Origin: Ahrensia sp. R2A130
Lineage (GTDB): Bacteria > Pseudomonadota > Alphaproteobacteria > Rhizobiales > Rhizobiaceae
Assembly (NCBI RefSeq): GCF_000179775.1
Contig: NZ_AEEB01000004.1
Span: 62,001 to 126,000 of the forward strand
Direction of reading: 5' to 3'
DNA: 64,000 bases
The notes beneath the pieces were generated by a model. That model ran no database searches, was not told where the DNA came from, and was given only the letters and a program-made list of their open reading frames with translations. Positions 1 through 9,435 of this stretch are shown here, piece after piece. The position numbers and the translations under genes were made by a program. Position 1 is the stretch's first letter, and each line of letters begins with the position of its first letter.

Positions 1-213
1 GCCGACTCCATCGAAGACTTGACCCTCCGTCTCACCGCACTCGACAGAGTCTTACGGAACCTTCACAGCTGGATTCCAAACTGGAACGGTGCGAATCACC
101 GTGTCGCCCATTGGGATCTTTTCGGCATTCCCGCTGTAAAACCCGATTACGATTTCCCCGTCGAGACCACCTGGTGGTGGGACGCCGACAAGGCTGCTAA
201 ACAGCAGCGCTAA
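1..213 (+). CDS. yejA: Peptide ABC transporter substrate-binding protein, C-terminal end only (YejA-like)
   Basis: Only the last 70 codons are in the window; the reading frame is open from base 1 to a TAA at 211-213. The peptide ends in a tail typical of YejA-type family 5 periplasmic binding proteins: LDRVLRN, then HRVAHWD, then an FGIPAVKP stretch and a terminal [10 protein letters not shown]. Such proteins capture oligopeptides in the periplasm and pass them to the YejBEF importer, whose genes follow 52 bases downstream. The assignment rests on this tail and on the operon order. The start, signal peptide and ligand-binding lobes lie outside the window. Confidence 0.8.
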   Translation, partial: ADSIEDLTLRLTALDRVLRNLHSWIPNWNGANHRVAHWDLFGIPAVKPDYDFPVETTWWWDADKAAKQQR

Positions 214-265
214 CCCGCCCCTCCCCTCTCACACTTTCAAAAATCTGCAGGAGACGCGACACGCC

Positions 266-1375
266 ATGGGCGCCTATATTCTGCGACGTCTGCTGCTGAT
301 GGTCCCGACGATTTTGGGGATCATGCTGCTCTCTTTCACTGTCATCCAGTTCGCCCCCGGCGGACCGGTGGAACAAGTGATCGCACAACTGACCGGACAA
401 GGCGGTGACGGCACGGAGCGCATCAGCGGTGGTGGCTCGGATTTTCAGGACAGCAGCCAGACCGACATTGCGTCCGGTGGTGGTGGCAGCTCAAAATATC
501 GCGGCGCGCAAGGGTTGGATCAGGAGTTCATCGACAAGCTGGAGAAGCAGTTCGGCTTCGACAAACCGGCACCTGAACGGTTCCTAAAGCTGATAAAAGA
601 CTACGCGACTTTTGATTTCGGTGAGAGCTATTTCCGGTCTGTCGATGTGATCGATCTGATCTGGGAGAAGTTGCCAGTATCAATTTCACTGGGCTTGTGG
701 ATGACGCTGATTTCCTACGGTATTTCCATTCCGTTGGGCATTCGCAAGGCCGTGCAGGACGGTTCGAAGTTCGATGTGTGGACTTCCGCCATCGTCACCA
801 TTGCCTATGCGGTGCCGGGCTTTCTCTTCGCCATTTTGCTTATCGTGCTCTTCGCAGGCGGCTCGTTTTTCGACCTCTTCCCATTGCGCGGCTTGTGGTC
901 AGACAATTGGGACCAGCTGTCTTGGTATGAAAAAATCATCGACTATTTCTGGCACCTTGCGCTGCCATTAACGGCCCTAGCACTCTCGGCCTTCGCCACC
1001 ACCACATTGCTGACGAAGAACTCGTTCCTCGATGAGATCAAAAAGCAGTACGTCACCACAGCGCGGGCCAAAGGCTTGAACGAACGGCAGGTGCTTTACG
1101 GGCATGTTTTCCGCAACGCGATGCTTATCATTATTGCCGGTTTTCCTGCAGCCTTCATTTCCGCATTCTTCACCGGCTCACTGTTGATCGAGCAAATTTT
1201 CTCGCTCGATGGGTTGGGCCTGCTGGCCTACACATCCATCCTTACCCGCGACTATCCGGTGGTGTTCGCCACGCTCTACATCTTCTCTTTGATGGGGCTG
1301 GTGGTCAGCCTGATCTCAGACATCACCTACACGCTGATCGATCCCCGCATCGATTTCGAGCGCCGTGATGTTTAA
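266..1375 (+). CDS. yejB: Peptide ABC transporter permease YejB
   Basis: Predicted inner-membrane permease of 369 residues. It begins with a membrane helix ([19 protein letters not shown]), as in DppB/OppB/YejB permeases, and carries the conserved cytoplasmic coupling loop with [22 protein letters not shown] at about residues 270-290, which contacts the ATPase. Between the first helix and the conserved core, about residues 45-85, there is a Gly/Ser-rich hydrophilic insert ([10 protein letters not shown]), as often seen in alphaproteobacterial YejB. It should pair with YejE to form the channel for peptides delivered by YejA. It lies 52 bases after yejA and 14 bases before yejE, so it is part of one operon. 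Confidence 0.92.
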   Translation: MGAYILRRLLLMVPTILGIMLLSFTVIQFAPGGPVEQVIAQLTGQGGDGTERISGGGSDFQDSSQTDIASGGGGSSKYRGAQGLDQEFIDKLEKQFGFDKPAPERFLKLIKDYATFDFGESYFRSVDVIDLIWEKLPVSISLGLWMTLISYGISIPLGIRKAVQDGSKFDVWTSAIVTIAYAVPGFLFAILLIVLFAGGSFFDLFPLRGLWSDNWDQLSWYEKIIDYFWHLALPLTALALSAFATTTLLTKNSFLDEIKKQYVTTARAKGLNERQVLYGHVFRNAMLIIIAGFPAAFISAFFTGSLLIEQIFSLDGLGLLAYTSILTRDYPVVFATLYIFSLMGLVVSLISDITYTLIDPRIDFERRDV

Positions 1376-1381
1376 GGGAGG
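1374..1381 (+). promoter_or_regulatory. Strong ribosome binding site deciding the TTG start of yejE
   Basis: AAGGGAGG overlaps the end of the yejB stop codon (TAA 1373-1375) and sits 8 bases before TTG 1390. It is close to an ideal anti-16S match and explains how a weak TTG codon can be used inside this operon. Confidence 0.75.
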
Positions 1382-1389
1382 CGTGTGAT

Positions 1390-2571
1390 TTGGCCGACCC
1401 AATAACGCAGATGACAAAACCTGAACTGGCCCATCCAAACGATCTGGTGCTCGACAAAGATGCACCGGTGAAGCGACCGTTCCTGTCGCCGATCAACCAA
1501 CGCCGTTGGGCAAATTTCAAGGCGAACCGGCGCGGTTATTTCTCACTGTGGATCTTCATGATCCTGTTCGTGTTGTCGCTGTTTGCCGAATTCATAGCCA
1601 ATGATCGCCCGATCCTGATTTCCTATAAGGGCGAATATCTCTCCCCGATCTTCGTCGATTATCCCGAAGAGAAATTCGGCGGTTTCTTGCCCGTCACCGA
1701 CTATCGCGATCCGGTGAATATCGAAGAGATAGAAGCCAATGGCTGGATGATCTGGCCACCAATCCGGTACTCCTACCGCACCGTGAACAAGGATATTCCG
1801 ATCCCTGCCCCGTCGCCGCCCACGTGGCGACTGACGACGGAAGAGGCCTGCGTTAAATACGACCAAGGCGCGGAAGACGCGCTGTGCACATACGGCAATT
1901 ACAACTGGTTGGGCACGGACGATCAGGCCCGTGATGTGACCGCGCGCGTGATTTACGGCTTCCGCATTTCCGTGCTGTTCGGCCTGACGCTGACCTTACT
2001 TTCGGCGATCATCGGCGTGTCCGCTGGTGCGGTACAAGGTTACTATGGTGGTTGGGTCGATCTGCTGTTTCAGCGGTTCATCGAAATCTGGACGTCAATT
2101 CCACTGCTGTTCTTGCTCATCATTATTGCTTCCGTTCTGCCGCCAGGATTCTGGATTCTGCTGGGTATCATGTTGCTGTTCTCATGGACCGGCTTCGTCG
2201 GTGTGGTGCGCGCAGAATTCCTGCGGGCGCGCAATTTTGAATATGTGAACGCAGCCCGCGCGCTGGGCGTGGGCAATGGCACCATCATGTTCCGCCACCT
2301 GTTGCCCAACGCCATGGTCGCGACGTTAACCTTCCTGCCCTTCATCATTTCCAGTTCCATCGGCGCGCTAACCTCGCTCGACTTTCTAGGCTTTGGTCTG
2401 CCACCGGGATCACCATCGTTGGGCGAACTTTTGAAGCAGGGGCAGAATAATTTGCAATCGCCATGGCTCGGCCTCACCGGCTTTGCGGTCATTTCCCTCA
2501 TGCTGACACTGTTGATTTTCATCGGTGAAGCCACGCGCGATGCTTTCGATCCGCGCAAGACGTTTAAGTAG
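1390..2571 (+). CDS. yejE: Peptide ABC transporter permease YejE
   Basis: Second permease subunit of the Yej importer, 393 residues. A long hydrophilic N-terminal region precedes the first helix at about residues 50-70. A large periplasmic segment follows, then helices and an EAA-type coupling loop near YVNAARALGVGNGTIMFRHL. The C-terminus, ATRDAFDPRK, is typical of OppC/YejE permeases. No ATG fits the frame; the start is TTG at 1390, supported by a strong Shine-Dalgarno AAGGGAGG at 1374-1381, which overlaps the yejB stop codon. The gene is 9 bases upstream of yejF. Confidence 0.92.
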   Translation: MADPITQMTKPELAHPNDLVLDKDAPVKRPFLSPINQRRWANFKANRRGYFSLWIFMILFVLSLFAEFIANDRPILISYKGEYLSPIFVDYPEEKFGGFLPVTDYRDPVNIEEIEANGWMIWPPIRYSYRTVNKDIPIPAPSPPTWRLTTEEACVKYDQGAEDALCTYGNYNWLGTDDQARDVTARVIYGFRISVLFGLTLTLLSAIIGVSAGAVQGYYGGWVDLLFQRFIEIWTSIPLLFLLIIIASVLPPGFWILLGIMLLFSWTGFVGVVRAEFLRARNFEYVNAARALGVGNGTIMFRHLLPNAMVATLTFLPFIISSSIGALTSLDFLGFGLPPGSPSLGELLKQGQNNLQSPWLGLTGFAVISLMLTLLIFIGEATRDAFDPRKTFK

Positions 2572-2580
2572 GGCGGGGCG

Positions 2581-4209
2581 ATGAGCGAGAAACTTCTTCA
2601 GGTCGAGAACCTCTCCGTAGCCTTCACAAGCAGCGGCAAGACCACGACTGCGGTGAAGGGCATTTCCTTCGATATCAATCGCGGCGAAACGGTTGCTCTC
2701 GTCGGCGAATCCGGGTCGGGCAAATCCGTCTCCGCTCTATCGGTGTTGAAACTTCTGCCCTACCCCGCCGCCAGCCATCCATCTGGCCGCATTCTGTTCA
2801 AGGGCGAAGACCTGTTGGACGCAGACGAGCGCGATCTGCGCCGGGTGCGTGGCGACGACATCACCATGATCTTTCAGGAGCCGATGACGTCGCTCAACCC
2901 GCTGCATACGATCGAGCGGCAGATCGGTGAAATTCTAACAATTCATCACGGCATGTCGGACGGCGAGGCCCGCAAACGCACGCTGGAATTGCTCAATCAG
3001 GTGGGCATTCGCGAGCCGGAAAAACGCCTCGGCGCGTACCCACACCAAATGTCCGGCGGACAGCGCCAACGCGTGATGATCGCTATGGCGCTGGCCAACG
3101 AGCCGGAACTGCTGATTGCAGACGAGCCCACCACAGCGCTCGACGTGACGGTACAGGCGCAGATTCTCGAACTGCTGGCAGAGCAGAAACGCGAGCGCGG
3201 CCTGTCCATGCTGTTCATCACCCACGACCTTGCCATCGTGCGCAAATTTGCCGATCGCGTTTGCGTAATGACCAATGGCACCATCGTAGAGCACGGCCCG
3301 ACGGCTGAAATTTTCGATAACCCGCAACACGATTATACCAAACACCTGCTGGCCGCCGAACCAAAGGGTAATCCGCCCGCCATCAAACCGGACGCACCGG
3401 TGGTGATGGAGGGTGAAAATGTCAAAGTCTGGTTTCCGATCAAGAAGGGTTTCATGCGGCGCACGGTCGACCATGTGAAGGCTGTGGACGGTATCGACCT
3501 TAAATTGAAATCGGGCCAAACGCTGGGAGTCGTTGGCGAATCCGGTTCGGGCAAAACGACATTGGGCTTGGCACTGACGCGGATGATTTCCAGCGAGGGC
3601 CGCATCAAGTTTGCCGGTAACGATATTGCAGAAAATACGTTCAAGGAAATGAAGCCGCTGCGCTCCGATATGCAGATCGTGTTTCAAGACCCCTACGGCT
3701 CGCTGTCGCCGCGTATGTCTGTTGCAGAGATTATTGCTGAAGGAATGGGCATCCATATGCCCCAGCTTTCAGCTTCCGAAAAAGATGACCGCGTGGCTTC
3801 GGTGCTTGCGGAAGTTGGTCTCGACCCGGCCACCCGCAATCGCTACCCGCACGAATTTTCCGGGGGGCAGCGCCAGCGTATGGCCATCGCCCGCGCCATG
3901 GTTCTGGAGCCCAAATTCGTAATGTTGGACGAGCCAACCTCGGCGCTCGATATGTCTGTTCAGGCACAAGTTGTGGAACTGCTGCTGCGCCTACAGGAAG
4001 AGCGGAACCTCGCTTACCTTTTCATCAGCCACGACCTGAAAGTCGTGCGTGCGCTGGCAAACGATGTGATCGTCATGCGTCTGGGCAGAGTAGTCGAGCA
4101 CGGCCCCGCCGACCAAATTTTCGACGCGCCCACCACCGACTACACCAAGGCGCTGATGGCAGCGGCTTTCGATCTGGAAACCGCGCCTTCCGGTGTCGTG
4201 GCGCAATAG
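2581..4209 (+). CDS. yejF: Peptide ABC transporter ATP-binding protein YejF (two fused ATPase domains)
   Basis: Fused double ABC ATPase of 542 residues. The first domain has Walker A GESGSGKS near residue 42, signature MSGGQRQRV near 157 and Walker B LLIADEPT near 178. The second has Walker [10 protein letters not shown] near 320, signature FSGGQRQRM near 428 and Walker [10 protein letters not shown] near 450. Each half ends with the oligopeptide-transporter C-terminal tail. This is the DppD-DppF arrangement in one chain, as in YejF. It energises import through YejB/YejE. It follows yejE by 9 bases and is the last transporter gene. Confidence 0.93.
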   Translation: MSEKLLQVENLSVAFTSSGKTTTAVKGISFDINRGETVALVGESGSGKSVSALSVLKLLPYPAASHPSGRILFKGEDLLDADERDLRRVRGDDITMIFQEPMTSLNPLHTIERQIGEILTIHHGMSDGEARKRTLELLNQVGIREPEKRLGAYPHQMSGGQRQRVMIAMALANEPELLIADEPTTALDVTVQAQILELLAEQKRERGLSMLFITHDLAIVRKFADRVCVMTNGTIVEHGPTAEIFDNPQHDYTKHLLAAEPKGNPPAIKPDAPVVMEGENVKVWFPIKKGFMRRTVDHVKAVDGIDLKLKSGQTLGVVGESGSGKTTLGLALTRMISSEGRIKFAGNDIAENTFKEMKPLRSDMQIVFQDPYGSLSPRMSVAEIIAEGMGIHMPQLSASEKDDRVASVLAEVGLDPATRNRYPHEFSGGQRQRMAIARAMVLEPKFVMLDEPTSALDMSVQAQVVELLLRLQEERNLAYLFISHDLKVVRALANDVIVMRLGRVVEHGPADQIFDAPTTDYTKALMAAAFDLETAPSGVVAQ

Positions 4210-4217
4210 GTCAGGCG

Positions 4218-4817
4218 ATGAAAGACGAACAGCTCGCCATTACGATCACGGATCGCACCAAGCCCTATCAGGGGTTCCGGCAAGTTGAGGTCATCGACTA
4301 TCGCGAAGATGAAAGCGGCATCACTGCGCGGCGCGAATTGATGACGGGCACACGGGCTATCACCGTTGTGGCCCACGACCCCGACCTCGATGTGCTGCTG
4401 ATGGTGCGCCAGTTTCGCCTTGGCGCGCACATCGGTACGGGCTTTGGAATGACGGCAGAGTTCGTGGCTGGAATGATAGATCCGGGCGAAACGCCGGAAC
4501 AAAGCGTGCGGCGTGAGTTGATCGAAGAAACCGGCGTTTCTGCAAAATGTGTTTTGCCTATGTGCCGCTTCCTCACCACGCCCGGCCTGTCGGATGAGAC
4601 GATTGACCTTTATTACGCGCAGGTGGATGCGAGCGATCTGCCGGAGGTGGCCGGTGTCGCCCATGAGACCGAGCAGACATTTCCGTTCACGGTGTCGCTA
4701 GAAGATGCACTGCAAGCCTGCGACGACAACGCGATTTACAATGGTATCGTTATGGTTGGCCTGCTGCGCTTCGCCCGTGAATACGATGCGCTGATAGCCA
4801 AGGCGGCGGCGCTATGA
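4218..4817 (+). CDS. Nudix hydrolase, ADP-ribose pyrophosphatase-like
   Basis: A 199-residue protein with a complete Nudix box (G-x5-E-x7-RE-U-xEE-x-GU) in AGMIDPGETPEQSVRREL followed by IEETGV, at about residues 88-111. The glutamates of this helix bind the catalytic Mg2+. The sequence around it (VRQFRLGAHIG before, TTPGLSDETIDLYYAQV after) resembles the ADP-ribose/nucleoside-diphosphate-sugar pyrophosphatase group (NudF/NudK-like). The substrate cannot be fixed from sequence. It lies 8 bases after yejF and overlaps the next gene by ATGA, so it is probably co-transcribed and translationally coupled. Confidence 0.85.
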   Translation: MKDEQLAITITDRTKPYQGFRQVEVIDYREDESGITARRELMTGTRAITVVAHDPDLDVLLMVRQFRLGAHIGTGFGMTAEFVAGMIDPGETPEQSVRRELIEETGVSAKCVLPMCRFLTTPGLSDETIDLYYAQVDASDLPEVAGVAHETEQTFPFTVSLEDALQACDDNAIYNGIVMVGLLRFAREYDALIAKAAAL

Positions 4818-5740
4818 ACGCTGGCAGCATCCTTTTGGCCGGTGCGCTTTCGGACGCAGAACGCGATCTTTTCACGGCTGAATTCGGTAATGCCATTACC
4901 GATATCCCATCCAGCGACGTGCGCTTTGCCGTGGTGTGGAAACCAGCTCTGGGGCTGTTGGCGCAACTTCCAGCGCTGGAAGCCATCTTCTCTCTTGGCG
5001 CGGGTGTCGATCACGTTCTGCGCGATCCTAACCTGCCAGATGTTCCGTTGGTGCGCTTCGTCGATCCTGATCTGACAGGCCGGATGATGGAATGGGTGGT
5101 GCTACAATGTCTTATGCATCTGCGCCGCCAACGCGAGTTTGATGTCCTGCAACACAGCCACGAATGGAACCAGTTGGATATGCCGACCGCGCGTGAGGTG
5201 ACGGTGGGCATAATGGGGCTCGGCACTCTGGGCGTCGCCTGCGCGCAGGCGTTGCGGGCGCTGCATTTCAATGTGCGCGGATTGGTGCGGACCGCGAAGG
5301 ACGTGCCAGGTGTTGAGATATTCGCCACTGATCGAGAAGACGAATTTCTCGCCGGCACCGACATGCTGGTGAACCTGTTGCCGCTTACAGACGACACGCG
5401 GGGCATGATTGACGCCGCGCTGATCAAGCGCCTTCGCAGCGATGGTCCGCTTGGCGGGCCTCTCATCATCAATGCGGGACGCGGTGGTTCGCAGGTGGAG
5501 AGCGATATTGCTGATGCGCTACGTACCGAAACACTCGCTGGCGTATCGCTGGACGTGTTCGAAGTTGAGCCACTGTCCGCTGATAGCCCGCTATGGGATT
5601 TCGAAAATGCTATCTTGACCCCACACATGGCGGCGGCAACCGATCCATCTGCGTTGGTTGCCCATGTGCGGCGGCAGATCGAGCGGGTGGAACGGGGCGA
5701 GTCACTAGAGCACGTCGTGGATCGTGCGCGGGGTTACTGA
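4814..5740 (+). CDS. ghrA: D-2-hydroxyacid dehydrogenase, glyoxylate/hydroxypyruvate reductase A type
   Basis: A 308-residue NAD(P)-dependent 2-hydroxyacid dehydrogenase. The Rossmann nucleotide-binding motif GIMGLGTLGVACAQ lies near residues 135-148. The catalytic segment runs INAGRGG, then SLDVFEVEPL (active-site Glu region), then ILTPHMAA with the acid-base His near 273. The short length and lack of an N-terminal CTD-type extension fit the GhrA branch, which reduces glyoxylate and hydroxypyruvate. The start ATG overlaps the Nudix stop (ATGA), implying coupling. The stop is 11 bases from the convergent NlpC/P60 gene. The exact substrate is inferred from family likeness. Confidence 0.82.
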   Translation: MNAGSILLAGALSDAERDLFTAEFGNAITDIPSSDVRFAVVWKPALGLLAQLPALEAIFSLGAGVDHVLRDPNLPDVPLVRFVDPDLTGRMMEWVVLQCLMHLRRQREFDVLQHSHEWNQLDMPTAREVTVGIMGLGTLGVACAQALRALHFNVRGLVRTAKDVPGVEIFATDREDEFLAGTDMLVNLLPLTDDTRGMIDAALIKRLRSDGPLGGPLIINAGRGGSQVESDIADALRTETLAGVSLDVFEVEPLSADSPLWDFENAILTPHMAAATDPSALVAHVRRQIERVERGESLEHVVDRARGY

Positions 5741-5751
5741 AGCGCGACTAC

Positions 5752-6576
5752 CTAGTCTCGAAAGCGGCGCGCCGATGTGGGCTCGCCGTAAAGCCACGCG
5801 ATGCGTTTAACGGCAGCGCCGAAATTCTCTTCCGCTACATTCATCGTGTTCCCGTTGGAATGCAGCAGGGTGTCGGGATCGCTCATGATACCGACATGGC
5901 CTTTCCAGAAAATCAGATCGCCGCGCTTACGTTCGCCGTCCCAAGCGATGGGATCACCGAACGTCGCTTCCTGCATGTCTGAATCGCGGTCGACAGGCGT
6001 TCCGCACATGCGCTGGGAAAGCTGAACAAGACCGGAGCAATCGATGCCAAAGCCGGAATTTCCGCCCCATAGATAAGGAGTGTGCATAAAGCTGGCAGCG
6101 ACAGAAACATAATCGTCGAAGACATAGCCGGTATCGACCATATGGTTGGCGACGACAGCGCTGCCATCCGCCAATGTGAAATAGCGTGTGCCCCGCGTTT
6201 CAGCTTCGCCCACAATCGCCAATTCACTGCCCATGGACAGTGGGCGAACGCGAGGTGATTGCAGGTCTGCTTGTGAATAGAGATAGGTACGCGGCGCTGA
6301 GACGAGATGGGTGGTTACCTCGCCCATTCCCACTGCTACGCCCTCATCTTCCGTCCAGCCGACATAGCCATCATGAGCAAGTTGGACCCATGCCCAACCG
6401 TTTTTGCGTTCAAGAATGACGAGAAGCTGACCATAAATGCCCTGCGTATCGATGCCACTTGTGGCATCCGGCATTCGGCGCAAATCGATAACAGACTTCA
6501 CAACGCGGCCCGTCTCGCCGGGAAATTTATCCGTGTCGACATTAAGCCTAGGATCGGTTTCGGGGTCAAAAGCCAT
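5752..6576 (-). CDS. NlpC/P60 family peptidase with N-terminal SH3-like region
   Basis: A 274-residue cysteine peptidase of the NlpC/P60 clan, expected to cut gamma-D-glutamyl-diamino acid bonds in peptidoglycan peptides. The catalytic triad is visible: Cys180 in GFGIDCSGLVQ, His227 in FWKGHVGIM and His239 in LLHSNG. Residues 1-150 resemble the tandem bacterial SH3 domains of dipeptidyl-peptidase VI-type enzymes (VKSVIDLRRMPD, GWAWVQLAHDGYVGW). No signal peptide is seen, so it may act on turnover peptides in the cytoplasm. Its start codon overlaps the MarR stop codon by one base (TGATG), so the two are co-translated. Confidence 0.88.
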   Translation of the reverse strand: MAFDPETDPRLNVDTDKFPGETGRVVKSVIDLRRMPDATSGIDTQGIYGQLLVILERKNGWAWVQLAHDGYVGWTEDEGVAVGMGEVTTHLVSAPRTYLYSQADLQSPRVRPLSMGSELAIVGEAETRGTRYFTLADGSAVVANHMVDTGYVFDDYVSVAASFMHTPYLWGGNSGFGIDCSGLVQLSQRMCGTPVDRDSDMQEATFGDPIAWDGERKRGDLIFWKGHVGIMSDPDTLLHSNGNTMNVAEENFGAAVKRIAWLYGEPTSARRFRD

Positions 6577-6923
6577 CAGTGCAGATCGCCAGCTTTGGTG
6601 ACCATCAGGTCCGCGAGACGCTCCAGATAAAGCGAACCTTTCACGGTGCGCTGCACCAGAACATTACGACGGTCACGTTCATCACGGCGGCGGGAGACGA
6701 GACCCATCGTGCCCATGGTGTCCAGCGCGCGGGTGATGACGGGCTTGGTGACACCAAGTTTCGCCGCCAACCCTCGCACTGTATGAGGCGGCGCTTCGAG
6801 ATAGATCGTCAACAAAATCGCCGTCTGACGTGTCGTCAGATCAGGATCAGCGCCGTGCACCTGAGCCAGTGTTGTGCTGTGCCACAGGGTCAACGCTTGC
6901 GCGGGTTTCATATCCACAATCAA
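6576..6923 (-). CDS. MarR family winged-helix transcriptional regulator
   Basis: A small 115-residue DNA-binding protein with a MarR-type winged helix-turn-helix: DLTTRQTAILLTIYLE, then HTVRGLAAKLGVTKPVITRALDTM as the recognition helix, then LVSRRRDERDRRNV as the wing. It is shorter than classical MarR proteins, which reach about 140 residues, because the N-terminal dimerisation helix is short. It is directly coupled to the NlpC/P60 gene downstream. A short inverted repeat (TCGGGC and GCCCGA, 6937-6960) lies just upstream and could be its operator or a weak terminator of the aminopeptidase gene. The ligand is unknown. Confidence 0.82.
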   Translation of the reverse strand: MIVDMKPAQALTLWHSTTLAQVHGADPDLTTRQTAILLTIYLEAPPHTVRGLAAKLGVTKPVITRALDTMGTMGLVSRRRDERDRRNVLVQRTVKGSLYLERLADLMVTKAGDLH

Positions 6924-6995
6924 CCACCTAACTTTATCGGGCCATTTGTTTCGCGCCCGAAAATAGTGTCGCGCCGAAAGGCTTGCACGTCAATA

Positions 6996-8375
6996 TCAGG
7001 CTGGATAGCGGGCTTCCAACACATCAATAAGCGCGCGGATGGCCTGCGCCTCGCCACCCTTGAGGGCCCAGGGTTTGTCGGCAGGACACCAGCCGAAAAT
7101 ATCGAAATGCGCCCAGGTCGCAGCTTTTTCAACGAATCTTTCCAGGAAAAGCGCCGCCGTAATCGAACCTGCAAAACCGCCGGATGTGATGTGGTTCACA
7201 TCCGCAACATTGGACGACAGCATGGCTTGATAAGGCTGCCAAAGCGGCATGCGCCACACAGGGTCAAAGCAAGCCTGCCCCTGCGCTTCAAGATCAGCGG
7301 CAAAAGCATCGTCATGGGTGTAGAATGGCGGCAGGTCCGGGCCGAGCGCCACGCGGGCGGCACCGGTGAGGGTTGCCATGTCGATCATCAACTGGGGAGC
7401 GTCTTCGTCACCCAGCGTCAGACAATCGCCAAGAACGAGGCGACCTTCTGCATCGGTGTTGCCGATTTCCACTGTTATGCCCTTACGGGTTTGCAGCACA
7501 TCACCAGGACGGAAGGCGTTGCCTGCAATCGCGTTTTCCACCGCGCCGACGATGAGACGCAGGCGGACGGGTAGTTTTGCGTCCATGATCATATGGGCGA
7601 GACCCATCACGTTGGCCGCGCCGCCCATGTCTTTCTTCATCAAAGCCATGGAACCGCCCGGCTTGATGTTAAGGCCGCCTGTATCGAAGGTCACGCCCTT
7701 GCCGACCAGTGTGATCAACGGATCGTCCGCCTTGCCCCATACCATGTCCAGCACGCGTGGGGCCTGCGCACTGGCGCGGCCTACGGCGTGCACCATAGGG
7801 AAATTTTCCGTCAGCAAGTCGTCACCCGTTATAACTGATACCGCCGCTCCGTGGGTCTCGCCTAATTTACGAAAAGCCGCTTCCAGCGCTTCCGGCCCCA
7901 TGTCGTTTGCCGGTGTGTTGATGAGATCGCGGGCAAGATAGACGCCTTCCACACGGCGGCGAGTGGCATCATCCGGCTGCACTGCAACGCGCGGCATAGC
8001 CGTTGCGCCCTTGCGGTAGCGGGTGAATTCGTAACCACCCAAAGCGAAAGCCAGCGTTGCTTGCGGAAGATCGGATGGCAATTGGTAATTGCCTGTCGGC
8101 AGCTTTCGGCCAAGTGCCGCAATGCGGAATGCAGCTGGTACCGGCGTGTTGTTGCTACCTGTTCCGACCAATACGGCAGCAATGCCACCCTCGCCGTTTG
8201 GCACGATGCACGTCTCACCCGACTTACCGGAAAAGCCGTTGGCTACGGCCCACGCCACGTCCGACTGCTGCAACATGCTCATATTTTCCAAACCGTTTTT
8301 GGGCACAGCATGCACCGGAACGGCACCCTCACCGGTTCCAGCAAAGCAGGCGGATGGGTCGGTTTCGATGTGCAT
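6996..8375 (-). CDS. Leucyl aminopeptidase family protein (M17)
   Basis: A 459-residue cytosolic M17 aminopeptidase, a dinuclear-metal enzyme removing N-terminal residues from peptides. Visible signatures are the metal/catalytic segment GKGVTFDTGGLNIKPG with Lys226 and Asp231, then KKDMGGAA, and the family hallmark NTDAEGRL at 306-313 with metal ligands Asp308 and Glu310. The first 130 residues are the variable N-terminal domain. It is shorter than PepA (about 500 residues) and fits the PepB-like alphaproteobacterial type. It could finish digestion of peptides imported by Yej, but that link is only positional inference. Upstream is a divergent intergenic region shared with tadD. Confidence 0.88.
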   Translation of the reverse strand: MHIETDPSACFAGTGEGAVPVHAVPKNGLENMSMLQQSDVAWAVANGFSGKSGETCIVPNGEGGIAAVLVGTGSNNTPVPAAFRIAALGRKLPTGNYQLPSDLPQATLAFALGGYEFTRYRKGATAMPRVAVQPDDATRRRVEGVYLARDLINTPANDMGPEALEAAFRKLGETHGAAVSVITGDDLLTENFPMVHAVGRASAQAPRVLDMVWGKADDPLITLVGKGVTFDTGGLNIKPGGSMALMKKDMGGAANVMGLAHMIMDAKLPVRLRLIVGAVENAIAGNAFRPGDVLQTRKGITVEIGNTDAEGRLVLGDCLTLGDEDAPQLMIDMATLTGAARVALGPDLPPFYTHDDAFAADLEAQGQACFDPVWRMPLWQPYQAMLSSNVADVNHITSGGFAGSITAALFLERFVEKAATWAHFDIFGWCPADKPWALKGGEAQAIRALIDVLEARYPA

Positions 8376-8531
8376 GTGGAATGTCTCTCTTTGTGCGGCG
8401 GTTATGAGATCAGGCCGCGCGTTTACTCGGTGTTAGGGTTAACAGTTCATTGCTGAAAGTCACGGGGTTCCGCGCAGCCACTTCGCCACGCGGCGTTCCA
8501 TTTGCAAGTTTCAGTCGTCGAGGCCAGTTTC
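8376..8531. promoter_or_regulatory. Divergent intergenic region between the aminopeptidase and tadD
   Basis: A 156-base gap between two genes reading apart, so it must hold promoters for both. I could not pick a confident -35/-10 pair by eye. A GAGG ribosome site precedes the tadD ATG at 8532. Confidence 0.4.
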
Positions 8532-9314
8532 ATGTCCGTAGTTTCCCGCATTCTTGTCGCTTCATCGCTTGCGCTCATGTTGGGCGTCACAGGTTGTGCT
8601 TCCAAAAGCATGACCACAGGTTCGGTACCGAAACATCTGCGAAAGCCGGTGGCGACCATGAACCAGACCGAGCTTCAACAATCGACCGACTACTGGCAGG
8701 CGCGCTACGAGCAGCGCCCCAAAGACAAAGTGACCGGCCTGCAATTCGCCACCGCGCTTCGTATGACGAACCGCAACGAGCAGGCGCTGGCAGTGATGCA
8801 GAAGGTTGCGATCTATCACCCTGAAGACCGTCAGGTGCTTGGTGCTTACGGCAAAGCATTGGCCGGTGCTGGACAGTTGAAAAAAGCGTTGGACACCATC
8901 CAGCGCGCGCAAACACCCGACAATCCAGACTGGAAATTGCATTCGGCTGAAGGCGCAATCTACGACCAGATCGGCGATCCGAAACAGGCCCGCCTACAAT
9001 ACCGCAAAGCGTTGCAGCTCAAGCCTGGCGAGCCATCCGTGCTGTCCAACCTTGGCATGTCGTATCTGCTGGAAGGCGATTTGCGCGCTTCCGAAACCTA
9101 TCTGAAACAAGCTATCGGTCGCCCCGGTGCCGACAGCCGCGTGCGGCAGAATCTGGCGCTGGTGATCGGCCTGCAGGGTCGTTTCCCAGAGGCTGAAAAA
9201 GTTGCTGCCGGTGAACTGCCACCAGCGGAAGCCCAAGCCAACGTCGCCTTCCTGCGCCAGATGCTTCAGGAACAGAATGCGTGGAAAGAACTTAAGGATG
9301 ACAAAAACGCTTGA
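8532..9314 (+). CDS. tadD: TPR-repeat lipoprotein, TadD-like pilus assembly protein
   Basis: A 260-residue lipoprotein. The signal peptide ends in the lipobox LGVTGC, with the lipidated Cys near residue 23. Tetratricopeptide-type helical pairs follow (ALAVMQKVAIYHPEDRQVLGAYGKALAGAG; YRKALQLKPGEPSVLSNLGMSYL). TadD proteins are outer-membrane-associated factors thought to help the secretin assemble or localise in Flp pilus systems. It is separated from the main tad operon only by one oxidoreductase gene and is on the opposite strand. The ATG at 8532 is preferred over an upstream TTG because the lipobox distance is normal and GAGG lies 8 bases before it. Confidence 0.83.
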   Translation: MSVVSRILVASSLALMLGVTGCASKSMTTGSVPKHLRKPVATMNQTELQQSTDYWQARYEQRPKDKVTGLQFATALRMTNRNEQALAVMQKVAIYHPEDRQVLGAYGKALAGAGQLKKALDTIQRAQTPDNPDWKLHSAEGAIYDQIGDPKQARLQYRKALQLKPGEPSVLSNLGMSYLLEGDLRASETYLKQAIGRPGADSRVRQNLALVIGLQGRFPEAEKVAAGELPPAEAQANVAFLRQMLQEQNAWKELKDDKNA

Positions 9315-9338
9315 ATAGGTTTGTTCAAGCGTTTTTGT
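9301..9338 (+). terminator. Rho-independent terminator after tadD
   Basis: A perfect 15-base stem (ACAAAAACGCTTGAA at 9301-9315 and its complement at 9324-9338) with an 8-base loop. It starts inside the last tadD codons and ends in a run of T. It is A/T-flanked on both sides, so it may also stop transcription from the minus strand. Confidence 0.8.
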
Positions 9339-9344
9339 GCTCAC

Positions 9345-9389
9345 GCTATCGCCCTTCGGGCTTCGCTACGCGGGCGCTGCGCAGATAGC
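9345..9389. repeat. Nested palindromic intergenic sequence
   Basis: GCTATC at 9345-9350 is complementary to GATAGC at 9384-9389, and the G+C-rich interior contains further self-complementary pieces (GCCCTTCGGGC, GCGGGCGC). It lies between the ends of two convergent genes. A loosely similar sequence follows ahcY at 44365-44410. Confidence 0.4.
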
Positions 9390-9435
9390 ACCGGACGGCT
9401 CTTCGCCGCCTTGGCAGCGTATCTAAGGTCGGAGC

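Noticed and set aside
6937..6960. TCGGGC/GCCCGA as a definite MarR operator
   Set aside because: A six-base stem with an 12-base loop can arise by chance; it is mentioned with the MarR gene only as a possibility.
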